This document shows positions 8,767-16,478 of a DNA stretch of 37,988 nucleotides, piece after piece. This DNA is from an uncultured Muribaculaceae bacterium (GTDB lineage Bacteria > Bacteroidota > Bacteroidia > Bacteroidales > Muribaculaceae). Location: positions 1 through 37,988 of the forward strand of contig CAJUMR010000024.1 in NCBI GenBank assembly GCA_910587475.1. The letters are read 5' to 3'. Within the stretch, counting starts at the first letter, position 1. Each line of letters starts with the position of its first letter. The notes under the pieces were generated by a model that was not told where the DNA came from, did no database searches, and saw only the letters and a program-made list of their open reading frames with translations. Made by a program: the position numbers and the translations under genes.

Positions 8767-9716
8767 AATATTTCACATGTGCCGACGACATAGGCAATAT
8801 TAAGGCAGCCCTGCAAGAAGCAGCCGAAGTGAAACGCGACCGCTTCGCATTCACAGAACTCGGCCGCAACCGCACTCTGCTGATGATTTTCTTCAATTCG
8901 AGCCTGCGCACGAGACTCAGCACCCAGAAAGCCGCGATGAACCTCGGCATGAACGTCATGGTGCTCGATGTCAACCAAGGTGCATGGAAACTCGAAACCG
9001 AGCGCGGGGTGATCATGGACGGTGACAAACCGGAGCATCTTCTCGAAGCCATCCCGGTCATGGGGTGCTACTGCGACATGATCGGCGTCAGATCGTTTGC
9101 CGGACTTAAAGACAAAAACGAAGACTACGAAGAACGTGTCATCGAACAATTCATCCGCTACTCAGGCCGCCCCGTATTCAGCATGGAAGCCGCCACACGC
9201 CATCCGCTGCAAAGCTTCGCCGACCTCATCACCATCGAGGAATTCAAGACCGTAGAGCGCCCGAAAATCGTCATGACATGGGCGCCCCACCCCAAGGCTC
9301 TGCCTCAGGCCGTGCCTAACTCGTTTGCCGAGTGGATCAACAAGACCGACTACGAATTTGTCATCACCCATCCCGAAGGCTACGAGCTTGACCCCAAATT
9401 CGTCGGTAAAGCACGCGTTGAATACGACCGCGACAAGGCCTTCGAAGGCGCTGACTTCGTCTACGCAAAGAACTGGTCGGCCTACGCCGACCCCAACTAT
9501 GGCAAAGTCCTCTCGACCGACCGCCGGTGGACCGTCGACACCAAAGCCATGGCGCTCACCAACAATGCATACTTCATGCACTGCCTGCCGGTCAGACGCA
9601 ACATGATCGTCACCGACGACGTGATCGAATCGCCGCGCAGCATCGTCATCGCAGAAGCCGCCAACAGAGAGATTTCGGCACAGACAGTCATCAAACGCAT
9701 GCTTGAGAGCTTATGA
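8763..9716 (+). CDS. argF': N-succinylornithine carbamoyltransferase (SOTCase)
   Basis: Transfers a carbamoyl group to N-acylated ornithine, giving N-acylcitrulline. The protein has 317 residues, matching the Bacteroides fragilis enzyme. The carbamoyl-phosphate motif is FFNSSLRTRLSTQKA (43-57) and the C-terminal signature is HCLPVRRN. Residue 90 is proline (DGDKPEHLLEAIP). In work on the B. fragilis and Xanthomonas enzymes, Pro at this place favours succinylornithine, while a glutamate favours acetylornithine; this is recalled literature, not a result from this window. The start at 8763 was chosen because it makes the ATGA overlap with argD and matches the known N-terminus MKYFTCAD. The stop overlaps argB by four bases. 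Confidence 0.93.
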   Translation: MKYFTCADDIGNIKAALQEAAEVKRDRFAFTELGRNRTLLMIFFNSSLRTRLSTQKAAMNLGMNVMVLDVNQGAWKLETERGVIMDGDKPEHLLEAIPVMGCYCDMIGVRSFAGLKDKNEDYEERVIEQFIRYSGRPVFSMEAATRHPLQSFADLITIEEFKTVERPKIVMTWAPHPKALPQAVPNSFAEWINKTDYEFVITHPEGYELDPKFVGKARVEYDRDKAFEGADFVYAKNWSAYADPNYGKVLSTDRRWTVDTKAMALTNNAYFMHCLPVRRNMIVTDDVIESPRSIVIAEAANREISAQTVIKRMLESL

Positions 9717-10495
9717 CAATCAGCGACATCAACATCATAAAGATCGGAGGCAACGTGATCGACGACCCCGATGCCCTCAGATCATTTGTCAGAGACTTCG
9801 CCGCCCTGCCGGGCAACAAAGTGCTCGTCCACGGAGGCGGAAAAGAGGCGACTCGCCTGAGCGCTAAACTCGGCATCGAGACTCAGATGATCGGAGGCCG
9901 CAGAGTCACCGACCGCCCGACCCTCGACGTGGTCACAATGGTCTATGCCGGCCTCATCAACAAGCGCATCGTAGCGCTCCTTCAGGCCGCAGGCTGTAAT
10001 GCCGCAGGCTTGAGCGGAGCCGACGGCAACGCCATCACAGCCACCCGCAGAAAGGCCGCACCCGTCGATTACGGATTTGTCGGCGACATTGATCCGGCCG
10101 ACGTCAACGCCGCAATGATCGCAGAGATGGTCGGCAAGGGCATAGTGCCGGTGTTCTGCGCAATCAACCACGACGGCAACGGCCAACTGCTCAACTGCAA
10201 TGCCGACTCTGTCGCATCGGCGGTGGCCGTGGCATGTGCGCGGCTGACAGAAGCATCGCTGACTTTCTGCTTCGAGCAGCCCGGAGTCATGAGAGACATC
10301 AACGATCCCGGCTCGCTGATCGAGCATATCGATTCGGCCTCTTACCAGACACTTATCGCATCGGGAGCCGTCAAAGACGGCATGATACCAAAGATCGAAA
10401 ACGCATTCAAGGCCATCGACGCCGGAGTGAAATGCGTGACCATTAAATCATCGGCCCAGCTGCTCGCCGATACAGGCACACGCATCACAAAATGA
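9713..10495 (+). CDS. argB: N-acylglutamate kinase
   Basis: Phosphorylates the gamma-carboxyl of N-acylglutamate with ATP, the second arginine step. The protein has 260 residues and shows the amino-acid kinase fold: N-terminal IIKIGGNVIDD, the glycine-rich KVLVHGGGKEATRLSAKLG, and LNCNADSVASAVAVA near residue 165. There is no N-terminal extension of the kind seen in arginine-inhibited hexameric kinases, so direct feedback inhibition is doubtful (inference). It overlaps both neighbours by ATGA. Confidence 0.93.
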   Translation: MTISDINIIKIGGNVIDDPDALRSFVRDFAALPGNKVLVHGGGKEATRLSAKLGIETQMIGGRRVTDRPTLDVVTMVYAGLINKRIVALLQAAGCNAAGLSGADGNAITATRRKAAPVDYGFVGDIDPADVNAAMIAEMVGKGIVPVFCAINHDGNGQLLNCNADSVASAVAVACARLTEASLTFCFEQPGVMRDINDPGSLIEHIDSASYQTLIASGAVKDGMIPKIENAFKAIDAGVKCVTIKSSAQLLADTGTRITK

Positions 10496-11547
10496 CTACC
10501 CGGCCGATCGAACTGCTTGACAGGCTGATAGCGACGCCTTCGCTGTCGCGGCAAGAGTCCGCAACAGCCGACATCATCGAGCGACACCTTCTCAACAACG
10601 GTGTCAAGGCCCTGAGGCTCAACAACAATGTATGGGCGCCCGGCAACGACTTCGTGGCCGGCCGTCCGACATTGCTGCTCAATTCCCACCACGACACTGT
10701 CAAGCCCGCGCCCAGCTACACCATCGATCCATTCTCACCGCTGCACTCCGACGGCCGCATCTACGGACTCGGGAGCAACGACGCCGGAGGCTCGGTGGCG
10801 GCGCTGACCGAGACCTTCATTCTTCTCAACCGGCGCAGGCTCGGCGTCAACCTCATACTCGCCATCACCGCCGAAGAAGAAGTCAGCGGTAACAACGGCA
10901 TCGAATTGCTGCTGCGGCATTTCAAGAGCGAAAACATCAAAATCGACATGGCCATAGTCGGCGAACCGACATCAATGCAGCCGGCCATCGCCGAACGCGG
11001 ACTGATGGTGCTCGACGGCATCGCCACCGGAGTCAGCGGCCACGCGGCGCGGAACGAAGGCGTCAATGCCATCTACCGTGCGATGGCCGACATCGATAGG
11101 CTGCGCGACTTCCGCTTCGACAGAACGTCGCCGACCCTCGGCGACATAAAGGTATCGGTCACCCAGATCAACGCCGGCACCCAGCACAATGTCGTGCCTG
11201 ACCGATGCAGCTTTGTGGTCGACGTTCGCACGACCGACGCTTACTCCAACGCCGAAACCGCCGCCTTGCTAAGCGAAGCTGTCGCATCGCAGCTGACACC
11301 CCGAAGCACAAGACTGAATGCCTCGGTGATCTCCCCCGACCATCCGCTCGTCAAAGCGGCCGTCGCTCTGGGAGCGGAAACATTTGTATCACCCACTCTC
11401 TCCGACCGTGCACTCATGGCCGGCATTCCCGCGCTAAAGATCGGTCCGGGAGAGTCGTCGCGGAGTCACACTGCCGACGAATACATCACGGAGTCGGAAA
11501 TTGCCGGCGCCATTGAATTCTACCAACAACTAATCTCAGCATTATGA
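10492..11547 (+). CDS. argE: M20-family N-acyl-citrulline/ornithine deacylase
   Basis: A zinc hydrolase that removes the acyl group from the intermediate late in the pathway. The protein has 351 residues. M20 metal-site motifs are SHHDTV (H66, D68), GLGSNDAGG (D97) and the catalytic AEEEVSG (E128/E129), followed by VGEPTSMQPAIAERG. In organisms with a succinylornithine carbamoyltransferase the deacylase acts on succinylcitrulline and not on ornithine, so the common name acetylornithine deacetylase may be misleading here; that is inference from the pathway. It overlaps argB and argH by ATGA at each end. Confidence 0.9.
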   Translation: MTTRPIELLDRLIATPSLSRQESATADIIERHLLNNGVKALRLNNNVWAPGNDFVAGRPTLLLNSHHDTVKPAPSYTIDPFSPLHSDGRIYGLGSNDAGGSVAALTETFILLNRRRLGVNLILAITAEEEVSGNNGIELLLRHFKSENIKIDMAIVGEPTSMQPAIAERGLMVLDGIATGVSGHAARNEGVNAIYRAMADIDRLRDFRFDRTSPTLGDIKVSVTQINAGTQHNVVPDRCSFVVDVRTTDAYSNAETAALLSEAVASQLTPRSTRLNASVISPDHPLVKAAVALGAETFVSPTLSDRALMAGIPALKIGPGESSRSHTADEYITESEIAGAIEFYQQLISAL

Positions 11548-12836
11548 AATTATGGAGCAAAGGGTTCGAACCCGACAAAATAATTGAAGAATTCACGGTC
11601 GGAAATGACCGTGAACTCGATCTGCGTCTTGCCAGATATGACGTGATTGGCTCGATGGCTCACATCAGGATGCTCGAATCGATCGGGCTGCTCAAAAGCG
11701 ACGAACTGGAAGTGCTGCTCGCGGCGCTGTCCGACATTCTCGAAGTCATCGACCAAGGCCGGTTTACCATCGAACCGGGCGTCGAGGATATCCACTCCCA
11801 GATTGAATTCATGCTCACAGAGCGCCTCGGCGACATCGGCAAAAAAATCCATTCCGGACGATCGCGCAACGATCAGGTGCTTGTCGACCTCAAGCTCTTC
11901 ATGCGCGACGAGCTCCGCAACATAGCCAACGCCGTCGATGCACTCTTCCGACGCCTGCAATCCCTGAGCGAAGCCCACAAAGACAAACTCATGCCCGGCT
12001 ACACCCATCTGCAGATCGCCATGCCTTCGTCATTCGGACTATGGTTCGGAGCCTATGCCGAAGCCCTGACCGACGACATGACAATCGTCAAAGCCGCCTA
12101 CGACATCACCAATCAGAACCCCCTCGGATCGGCAGCCGGTTATGGATCATCATTTCCCCTCGACAGAAAGAAGACAACTGCGCTGCTCCACTTCGCAGAC
12201 CTCCACTACAATGTCGTGGCCGCACAGATGAGCCGCGGCAAGACCGAACGCGCGGTCGCTTTCGCCATCTCGGCTATTGCATCGACGCTCGGCCACTTTG
12301 CCATGGATGTCTGCATGTACATGTGTCAGAACTTCGGCTTCATCACCTTCCCCGATGAACTGACCACCGGATCGAGCATAATGCCGCACAAGAAAAACCC
12401 CGATGTGTTCGAGATCATGCGCGGAAAATGCAACCGCCTCCAAGCTGTCTCAAACGAAATCGCCCTGCTCACCGCAAATCTGCCTTTGGGCTACAACCGC
12501 GACCTCCAGTTGCTCAAAGACATCATATTCCCCGCCACATCGACCCTGATCGAATGTCTCCACATGTGCGATTTCATGCTGCAGCACATAATCGTCAACA
12601 GCAACATTCTCGACGACAAAAAGTATGACTACCTGTTCACTGTCGAGGACGTCAACCGTATGGTTATCGAAGGCACACCCTTCCGCGAAGCCTACCGCAC
12701 CATTGGCCTGCAGGTCAGGGAAGGCAAGTATAAACCCTCACGCGAAGTCCACCACACTCATCCCGGAAGCATAGGCAATCTCTGCACTGCCGAAATCTGT
12801 GCGAAGATGGACAAGATCATGGCAACATTCAAATAA
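11544..12836 (+). CDS. argH: Argininosuccinate lyase
   Basis: Splits argininosuccinate into arginine and fumarate, completing the pathway. The protein has 430 residues, slightly short of the ~460 common in other phyla but normal for Bacteroidales. Visible features are HSGRSRNDQV (103-112), the YTHLQ stretch (153-157), and the fumarase/lyase signature GSSIMPHKKNP (276-286) carrying the catalytic serine loop. The start overlaps the argE stop. It is the last arginine gene; yaaA follows after 13 bp with no visible terminator between. Confidence 0.95.
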   Translation: MKLWSKGFEPDKIIEEFTVGNDRELDLRLARYDVIGSMAHIRMLESIGLLKSDELEVLLAALSDILEVIDQGRFTIEPGVEDIHSQIEFMLTERLGDIGKKIHSGRSRNDQVLVDLKLFMRDELRNIANAVDALFRRLQSLSEAHKDKLMPGYTHLQIAMPSSFGLWFGAYAEALTDDMTIVKAAYDITNQNPLGSAAGYGSSFPLDRKKTTALLHFADLHYNVVAAQMSRGKTERAVAFAISAIASTLGHFAMDVCMYMCQNFGFITFPDELTTGSSIMPHKKNPDVFEIMRGKCNRLQAVSNEIALLTANLPLGYNRDLQLLKDIIFPATSTLIECLHMCDFMLQHIIVNSNILDDKKYDYLFTVEDVNRMVIEGTPFREAYRTIGLQVREGKYKPSREVHHTHPGSIGNLCTAEICAKMDKIMATFK

Positions 12837-12849
12837 CCCCAACGAAAAC

Positions 12850-13614
12850 ATGCAGATACTTCTCTCTTGCGCAAAAACGATGACCGAGCCGGGCGATTGT
12901 TGCGCTGTCGGCCCGCGCCACACACCGATGTTTCAGCACGACGCCCGGATGATCGCCGCTGAAATGTGCCGCTACTCCACTGCCGAGATTTCGGCAATGC
13001 TTAAAGTCAATCCGCAGATCGCCGACTCCGTCAGACAACGCTACGACCAATTCTTCGACAGCTCGCTCAGCGGCGCGGCCATCTGCCGCTACGACGGCAT
13101 TGTGTTCAAACAGTTCGACGTCGACGCCATGACTGACAGCCAACTCGAATATGCCGACTACCACATCAATATCTGCTCGTTTGTCTACGGCCTTCTGCGG
13201 CCGCTCGACGCTATCAACGCCTACCGCCTCGAAGGCGATATCGAGCTGCCAGGGCTCGGCTTCAAATCGATATTTGACTTCTGGAAAGACCGCTTGACCG
13301 ACCCGCTGATCGAAAGATGCAAAGCCGACGACGGCATACTCGTCAACCTCGCCAGCGACGAGATGCGGAAACTGTTCGACTGGAAGCGTGTCACAAAAGA
13401 GTTGAAAGTAATCACACCGTCGTTCAAGGTTGTTACGATCGGGCGCCCGCGCAACATAACCGTCTACACCAAGATCTGCCGTGGAGCCATGGCCCGCTAT
13501 ATCATCGAGAACCGACTGACCGATCCCGATGCTCTCAAAGACTTCAGCCACATCGGATTTGTCTACGACTCCACGACCAAAAACGATCCGCTCTATCTTC
13601 TGTCCTACTTCTGA
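12850..13614 (+). CDS. yaaA: YaaA/DUF328 peroxide-stress protein
   Basis: A member of the YaaA family, linked in E. coli to lowering free intracellular iron and limiting hydrogen-peroxide damage; the biochemical activity is not firmly known (DNA binding has been proposed). The protein has 254 residues, the usual length. Family hallmarks are YGLLRPLDAINAYRLE, FDFWKDRLTDPLIE and the C-terminal GFVYDSTTKND. The start at 12850 (MQILLSCAKTM) fits the conserved beginning; the open frame upstream overlaps argH and is not conserved. It is probably co-transcribed with the arginine genes, although nothing ties its role to arginine. It converges with the next gene, 18 bp away, without a clear terminator. 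Confidence 0.9.
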   Translation: MQILLSCAKTMTEPGDCCAVGPRHTPMFQHDARMIAAEMCRYSTAEISAMLKVNPQIADSVRQRYDQFFDSSLSGAAICRYDGIVFKQFDVDAMTDSQLEYADYHINICSFVYGLLRPLDAINAYRLEGDIELPGLGFKSIFDFWKDRLTDPLIERCKADDGILVNLASDEMRKLFDWKRVTKELKVITPSFKVVTIGRPRNITVYTKICRGAMARYIIENRLTDPDALKDFSHIGFVYDSTTKNDPLYLLSYF

Positions 13615-13632
13615 TCAGCCCACAGATTCACC

Positions 13633-14643
13633 TCAATTTCCAAATGAGTATGCCACAGCGCTGATCTGGGTCTGAGTAGCCTCGCCGCCATCTCCAACCT
13701 TCGACACAACTTGCCTGATCACTTCATAAGGCCAGCCGTTGGGAAGATACGATATATTCACGTTAGATTCCGCCTCATTATCCTCCGGGATTTCTGCATC
13801 ATAACCGGTCTCGAACCACTCTTTCGCTTCCTTATTATCTATCTTATCGAAGACCTGCCCGACAATAGACTTAATCACTTTTTGCGGTATTTTGTAGAAC
13901 TCATCGATAGTGACATTATAACACCCGTCTTCCTCAACCGTTACCCAACTGTATGTTTCGGTGGCATACTGTGTGTCGGTCGCGTCATGCTTTATGTAAT
14001 GAGTTCCCAGGTCAAAGGCCAGACCATGATAGGCAAAAAGCAGATTGATATTCATAAGATAGGCATTGACCATGCGGTCAGCATCTACAGACTTGGTGAA
14101 ATCGTCCAGTTTGAACCCTGCTATTTTGGTGGCTTCCTTCATCCATGGCTCATTTTTCAATTCTTTGAAGGCCGTCTTAAACAGATTTTTGGCTTGCTTT
14201 TTCACATCGTCGAGATTAATAATTCTGACTATTTTCCCACACTCGTCTGTTTCGAAATCGATTGTCTTACCGATCAGCTTCGAAGCAACCGACGACATGA
14301 AGTTTTTTTGAAACTGGCCTAACGGCGTATCTGTCGGCGATTCGTCGCTGACATCCAATATTGTATAGCTTAACCTGTATCCGGTCTCGGCCGAATCCGT
14401 GACCGTCACCATTGCCGTCGTAATATCTGCGGCTGTCATAATCGTATCCTGGCCATCGATCTTCCAACTACTATCCCGTATTGTGTACACAACCGTGTCA
14501 CACTTTGAAAACCACGCGACAACATTGACTTCATCGCCCTCGGTCGCCTCATTGTCGTCGGTTTGCGATGTGATGCCCGCGCAAGGGGTGACATAGGCCG
14601 CCACGGCCACAAAAAACATAATAATTGCCAGAAGTTTATTCAT
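13633..14643 (-). CDS. Secreted protein of unknown function
   Basis: 336 residues; I do not recognise the family. Residues 1-22 (start MNKLLAIIMFFVAVAAYVTP) look like a signal peptide, so the protein is probably periplasmic or envelope-associated; a cysteine follows the hydrophobic stretch but the lipobox is poor. The body is rich in Asp, Glu and Lys, with a central part of alternating hydrophobic and charged residues (about 150-220). An upstream in-frame ATG at 14685 was rejected because the promoter -7 box lies at 14673-14680, and because the later start puts the signal peptide at the very N-terminus. It is monocistronic and converges with yaaA. Confidence 0.75.
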   Translation of the reverse strand: MNKLLAIIMFFVAVAAYVTPCAGITSQTDDNEATEGDEVNVVAWFSKCDTVVYTIRDSSWKIDGQDTIMTAADITTAMVTVTDSAETGYRLSYTILDVSDESPTDTPLGQFQKNFMSSVASKLIGKTIDFETDECGKIVRIINLDDVKKQAKNLFKTAFKELKNEPWMKEATKIAGFKLDDFTKSVDADRMVNAYLMNINLLFAYHGLAFDLGTHYIKHDATDTQYATETYSWVTVEEDGCYNVTIDEFYKIPQKVIKSIVGQVFDKIDNKEAKEWFETGYDAEIPEDNEAESNVNISYLPNGWPYEVIRQVVSKVGDGGEATQTQISAVAYSFGN

Positions 14644-14672
14644 GCTATCAGTTTGTTTAGTTTTGGACACCA

Positions 14673-14703
14673 CAAATTTATACAATCCCGGGCAAACTCA
14701 CAA
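14673..14703 (-). promoter_or_regulatory. Promoter of the secreted unknown protein gene
   Basis: On the minus strand TAAATTTG (14680-14673) is a perfect -7 box and TTG (14703-14701) lies exactly 20 bp upstream. The expected leader is about 25 nt, which places the true start codon at 14643. Confidence 0.65.
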
Positions 14704-14742
14704 CGCATCTGTAGTTTTTCATTACCGTAGGGCCGACACGGC

Positions 14743-14781
14743 GGGCGGCGCCTCTCCGGCAAAATGGGAGAAGCGCCGCCC
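14743..14781. terminator. GC-rich hairpin between glsB-like gene and secreted unknown gene
   Basis: GGGCGGCGC (14743-14751) pairs with GCGCCGCCC (14773-14781). After one mismatch the stem continues as TCTCC/GGAGA, giving a 14-bp stem with a short loop. It lies 23 bp after the GlsB-type stop codon. No T-run follows on either strand, as at the hairpin at 1911-1952, so the role as terminator is inferred from position. Confidence 0.45.
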
Positions 14782-14803
14782 GACAAAGAGTTGACTATTG
14801 CCG

Positions 14804-15055
14804 CTAACTCGACTTTCTGCCCAAAAGGCCGACAAGCCAAAGCAGGACAACTGCGCCGATCACTGACGTGATAAGGCTTCCGATAATGCTTCCGCCGGTG
14901 CTGATGCCCAACAGGCCGAAAATCCATCCGCCGAGCACACCGCCGATTATACCTACAATAAGATTAACGACCACTCCGAAGCCGCCACCGTTCATCAGCT
15001 TCCCGGCCACAAAGCCCGAAGCGATGCCAATCAAAATATACCAGATAAAGTTCAT
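14804..15055 (-). CDS. GlsB/YeaQ/YmgE-type (transglycosylase-associated) membrane protein
   Basis: A small inner-membrane protein of 83 residues. It has three hydrophobic helices separated by glycine-rich turns (IGIASGFVAGKLMNGGGFG, then VGIIGGVLGGWIFGLLG, then VIGAVVLLWLVGLLGRK), the exact pattern of the family. The family is associated with general stress responses; its molecular activity is unknown and the name transglycosylase-associated is historical. It lies 53 bp downstream of the GH27 gene, so it may be read from the same transcript; I see no good -7 box of its own. Confidence 0.88.
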   Translation of the reverse strand: MNFIWYILIGIASGFVAGKLMNGGGFGVVVNLIVGIIGGVLGGWIFGLLGISTGGSIIGSLITSVIGAVVLLWLVGLLGRKSS

Positions 15056-15108
15056 AATACCTTATTTTTTAAGTTTGAACGTTTAACGCGGCCGGAGTCA
15101 AAAAAGTT

Positions 15109-16347
15109 CTAAGGCAACACGTTTTCCCGGTCGACGAGCGTGAAGCGGTACATGGCCACATCATATCCGGGAATGGTGATAGTGCGCGTAACGTCTGTAA
15201 CGCCCTCATCCTTGCCGGTCCACAGATTTTTAAAACTGTAAAGATTCCGGTCAGGCTTGAAAGTGCGCCGCGTGATGTTGTCATATGTGATCAGATCCTT
15301 CCAATCCAGCTTCACGGTCTTCGGCTCTGTGGTGCGGTTGAACACACAGATAGCCCAGTCGTCGTTGACAAGCGGCTTGTACCAGTATTCGACCCCATTG
15401 CGGGTAAAGAACCTCCAACCCTGAACCCCGAGGGGATCCTGATCGACAGCGATCACATCTTTGTTGGTGAGTATAGCCTTGGTTTCGGCACTCATGTCGC
15501 GCACATCGTTGCCCAATATCAACGGTGCGGCCATCATGCACCACAGCGAGAAATGCGCTCTGTCTTCGTTTTCGCTCATGCCGTTGCCGACTTCAAGCAT
15601 GTCGGGATCATTCCAGTGGCCCGGTCCGGCATAGCGTCGCAACGGCTCGTTCTTGTCGAGGATCTGCAGCACGCCGATCTCGCCCCAGTCACCGTAGTCT
15701 TTCTCACTGTCGAAGTCACAGCCGATGTCGCCGGTCGTGCGCCACATGTGACCGATCTCTCCGGCCCACTCCCAGGGTTTGGTGCTGCCCCACTCGCAAA
15801 TACTGAACAAGATCGGGCGACCGGCCGCATACAGAGCATCGCGCATAAGGCGATAAGATGCCTTGGTGTTCTGATCGGGAGTATTACACCAGTCATATTT
15901 CAGATAGTCTACGCCCCAGTCGGCATAAGTCTTTGCATCCTGATATTCGTGGCCGAGGCTGCCCGGCTCACCTGCACAAGTCTTACATCCGGCATCGCTG
16001 TAAAGGCCGAATTTGAGCCCTTTGGCGTGGATATAATCGGCGAGCGCCTTCATGCCGCCCGGGAATTTCTCGGGACTGCATTGTATCTTGCCGTTTTCGT
16101 CGCGCTCACCGTGCCAGCAGTCATCGATATTGACATAGACATAACCGCAGTCGGCCAGCCCCGACGACACCATAGCGTCGGCGATCTCCTTTATTGCCTT
16201 TTCGTTGATCTTACGGTTGAATTTGTTCCACGAGCTCCAGCCCATGGGAGGTGTCTTGGCCAGCTCCTCCCATTTCTGGGCATAGCCATGGTTTGCACCG
16301 CCCAGAAGAGCAACGGCAGTGAGCAGTACTACGGATTTAAGTTTCAT
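15109..16347 (-). CDS. GH27 alpha-galactosidase, exported
   Basis: Hydrolyses terminal alpha-galactosyl residues (raffinose-type sugars, galactomannan side chains, host glycans). The protein has 412 residues and a cleavable signal peptide (about 1-23, ending GYAQ), so it is probably periplasmic. The GH27 barrel begins TPPMGWSSWNKF. Substrate-binding aspartates are in NIDDCW (D75, D76). The nucleophile is D152 in YLKYDWC and the acid/base is D207 in WRTTGDI. A short C-terminal beta domain follows. The gene stands behind a strong terminator of the Gfo/Idh-DUF1080 group and probably has its own promoter, but its place next to that cluster suggests related glycan use. Confidence 0.93.
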   Translation of the reverse strand: MKLKSVVLLTAVALLGGANHGYAQKWEELAKTPPMGWSSWNKFNRKINEKAIKEIADAMVSSGLADCGYVYVNIDDCWHGERDENGKIQCSPEKFPGGMKALADYIHAKGLKFGLYSDAGCKTCAGEPGSLGHEYQDAKTYADWGVDYLKYDWCNTPDQNTKASYRLMRDALYAAGRPILFSICEWGSTKPWEWAGEIGHMWRTTGDIGCDFDSEKDYGDWGEIGVLQILDKNEPLRRYAGPGHWNDPDMLEVGNGMSENEDRAHFSLWCMMAAPLILGNDVRDMSAETKAILTNKDVIAVDQDPLGVQGWRFFTRNGVEYWYKPLVNDDWAICVFNRTTEPKTVKLDWKDLITYDNITRRTFKPDRNLYSFKNLWTGKDEGVTDVTRTITIPGYDVAMYRFTLVDRENVLP

Positions 16348-16412
16348 TTCAATTTATATTTTAAGGCTTGATGAATATGATGACTGCAATGCATCAGCAC
16401 TGCGGCCTGCTA

Positions 16413-16453
16413 TAAAAAAAGTTTGCTGCAAATTTAACCAATTTGCAGCAAAC
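16413..16453 (-). terminator. Intrinsic terminator after the Gfo/Idh-DUF1080 operon
   Basis: Perfect 13-bp inverted repeat GTTTGCTGCAAAT (16421-16433) and ATTTGCAGCAAAC (16441-16453) with a 7-nt loop. On the minus strand it is followed by a seven-base T-run (16420-16414). It lies 25 bp beyond the stop of the upstream oxidoreductase gene. Confidence 0.85.
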
Positions 16454-16459
16454 CGACAA
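16428..16459 (-). promoter_or_regulatory. Possible promoter of the GH27 gene, overlapping the terminator stem
   Basis: Within the terminator hairpin the minus strand reads TAAATTTG (16435-16428), a perfect -7 box, with TTG (16459-16457) 21 bp upstream. It would give a ~75-nt leader for the GH27 gene. No better box is visible in the 131-bp gap. It may be coincidental, because the stem sequence itself resembles the box. Confidence 0.3.
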
Positions 16460-16478
16460 TTAATTATCTTCAACCTGA

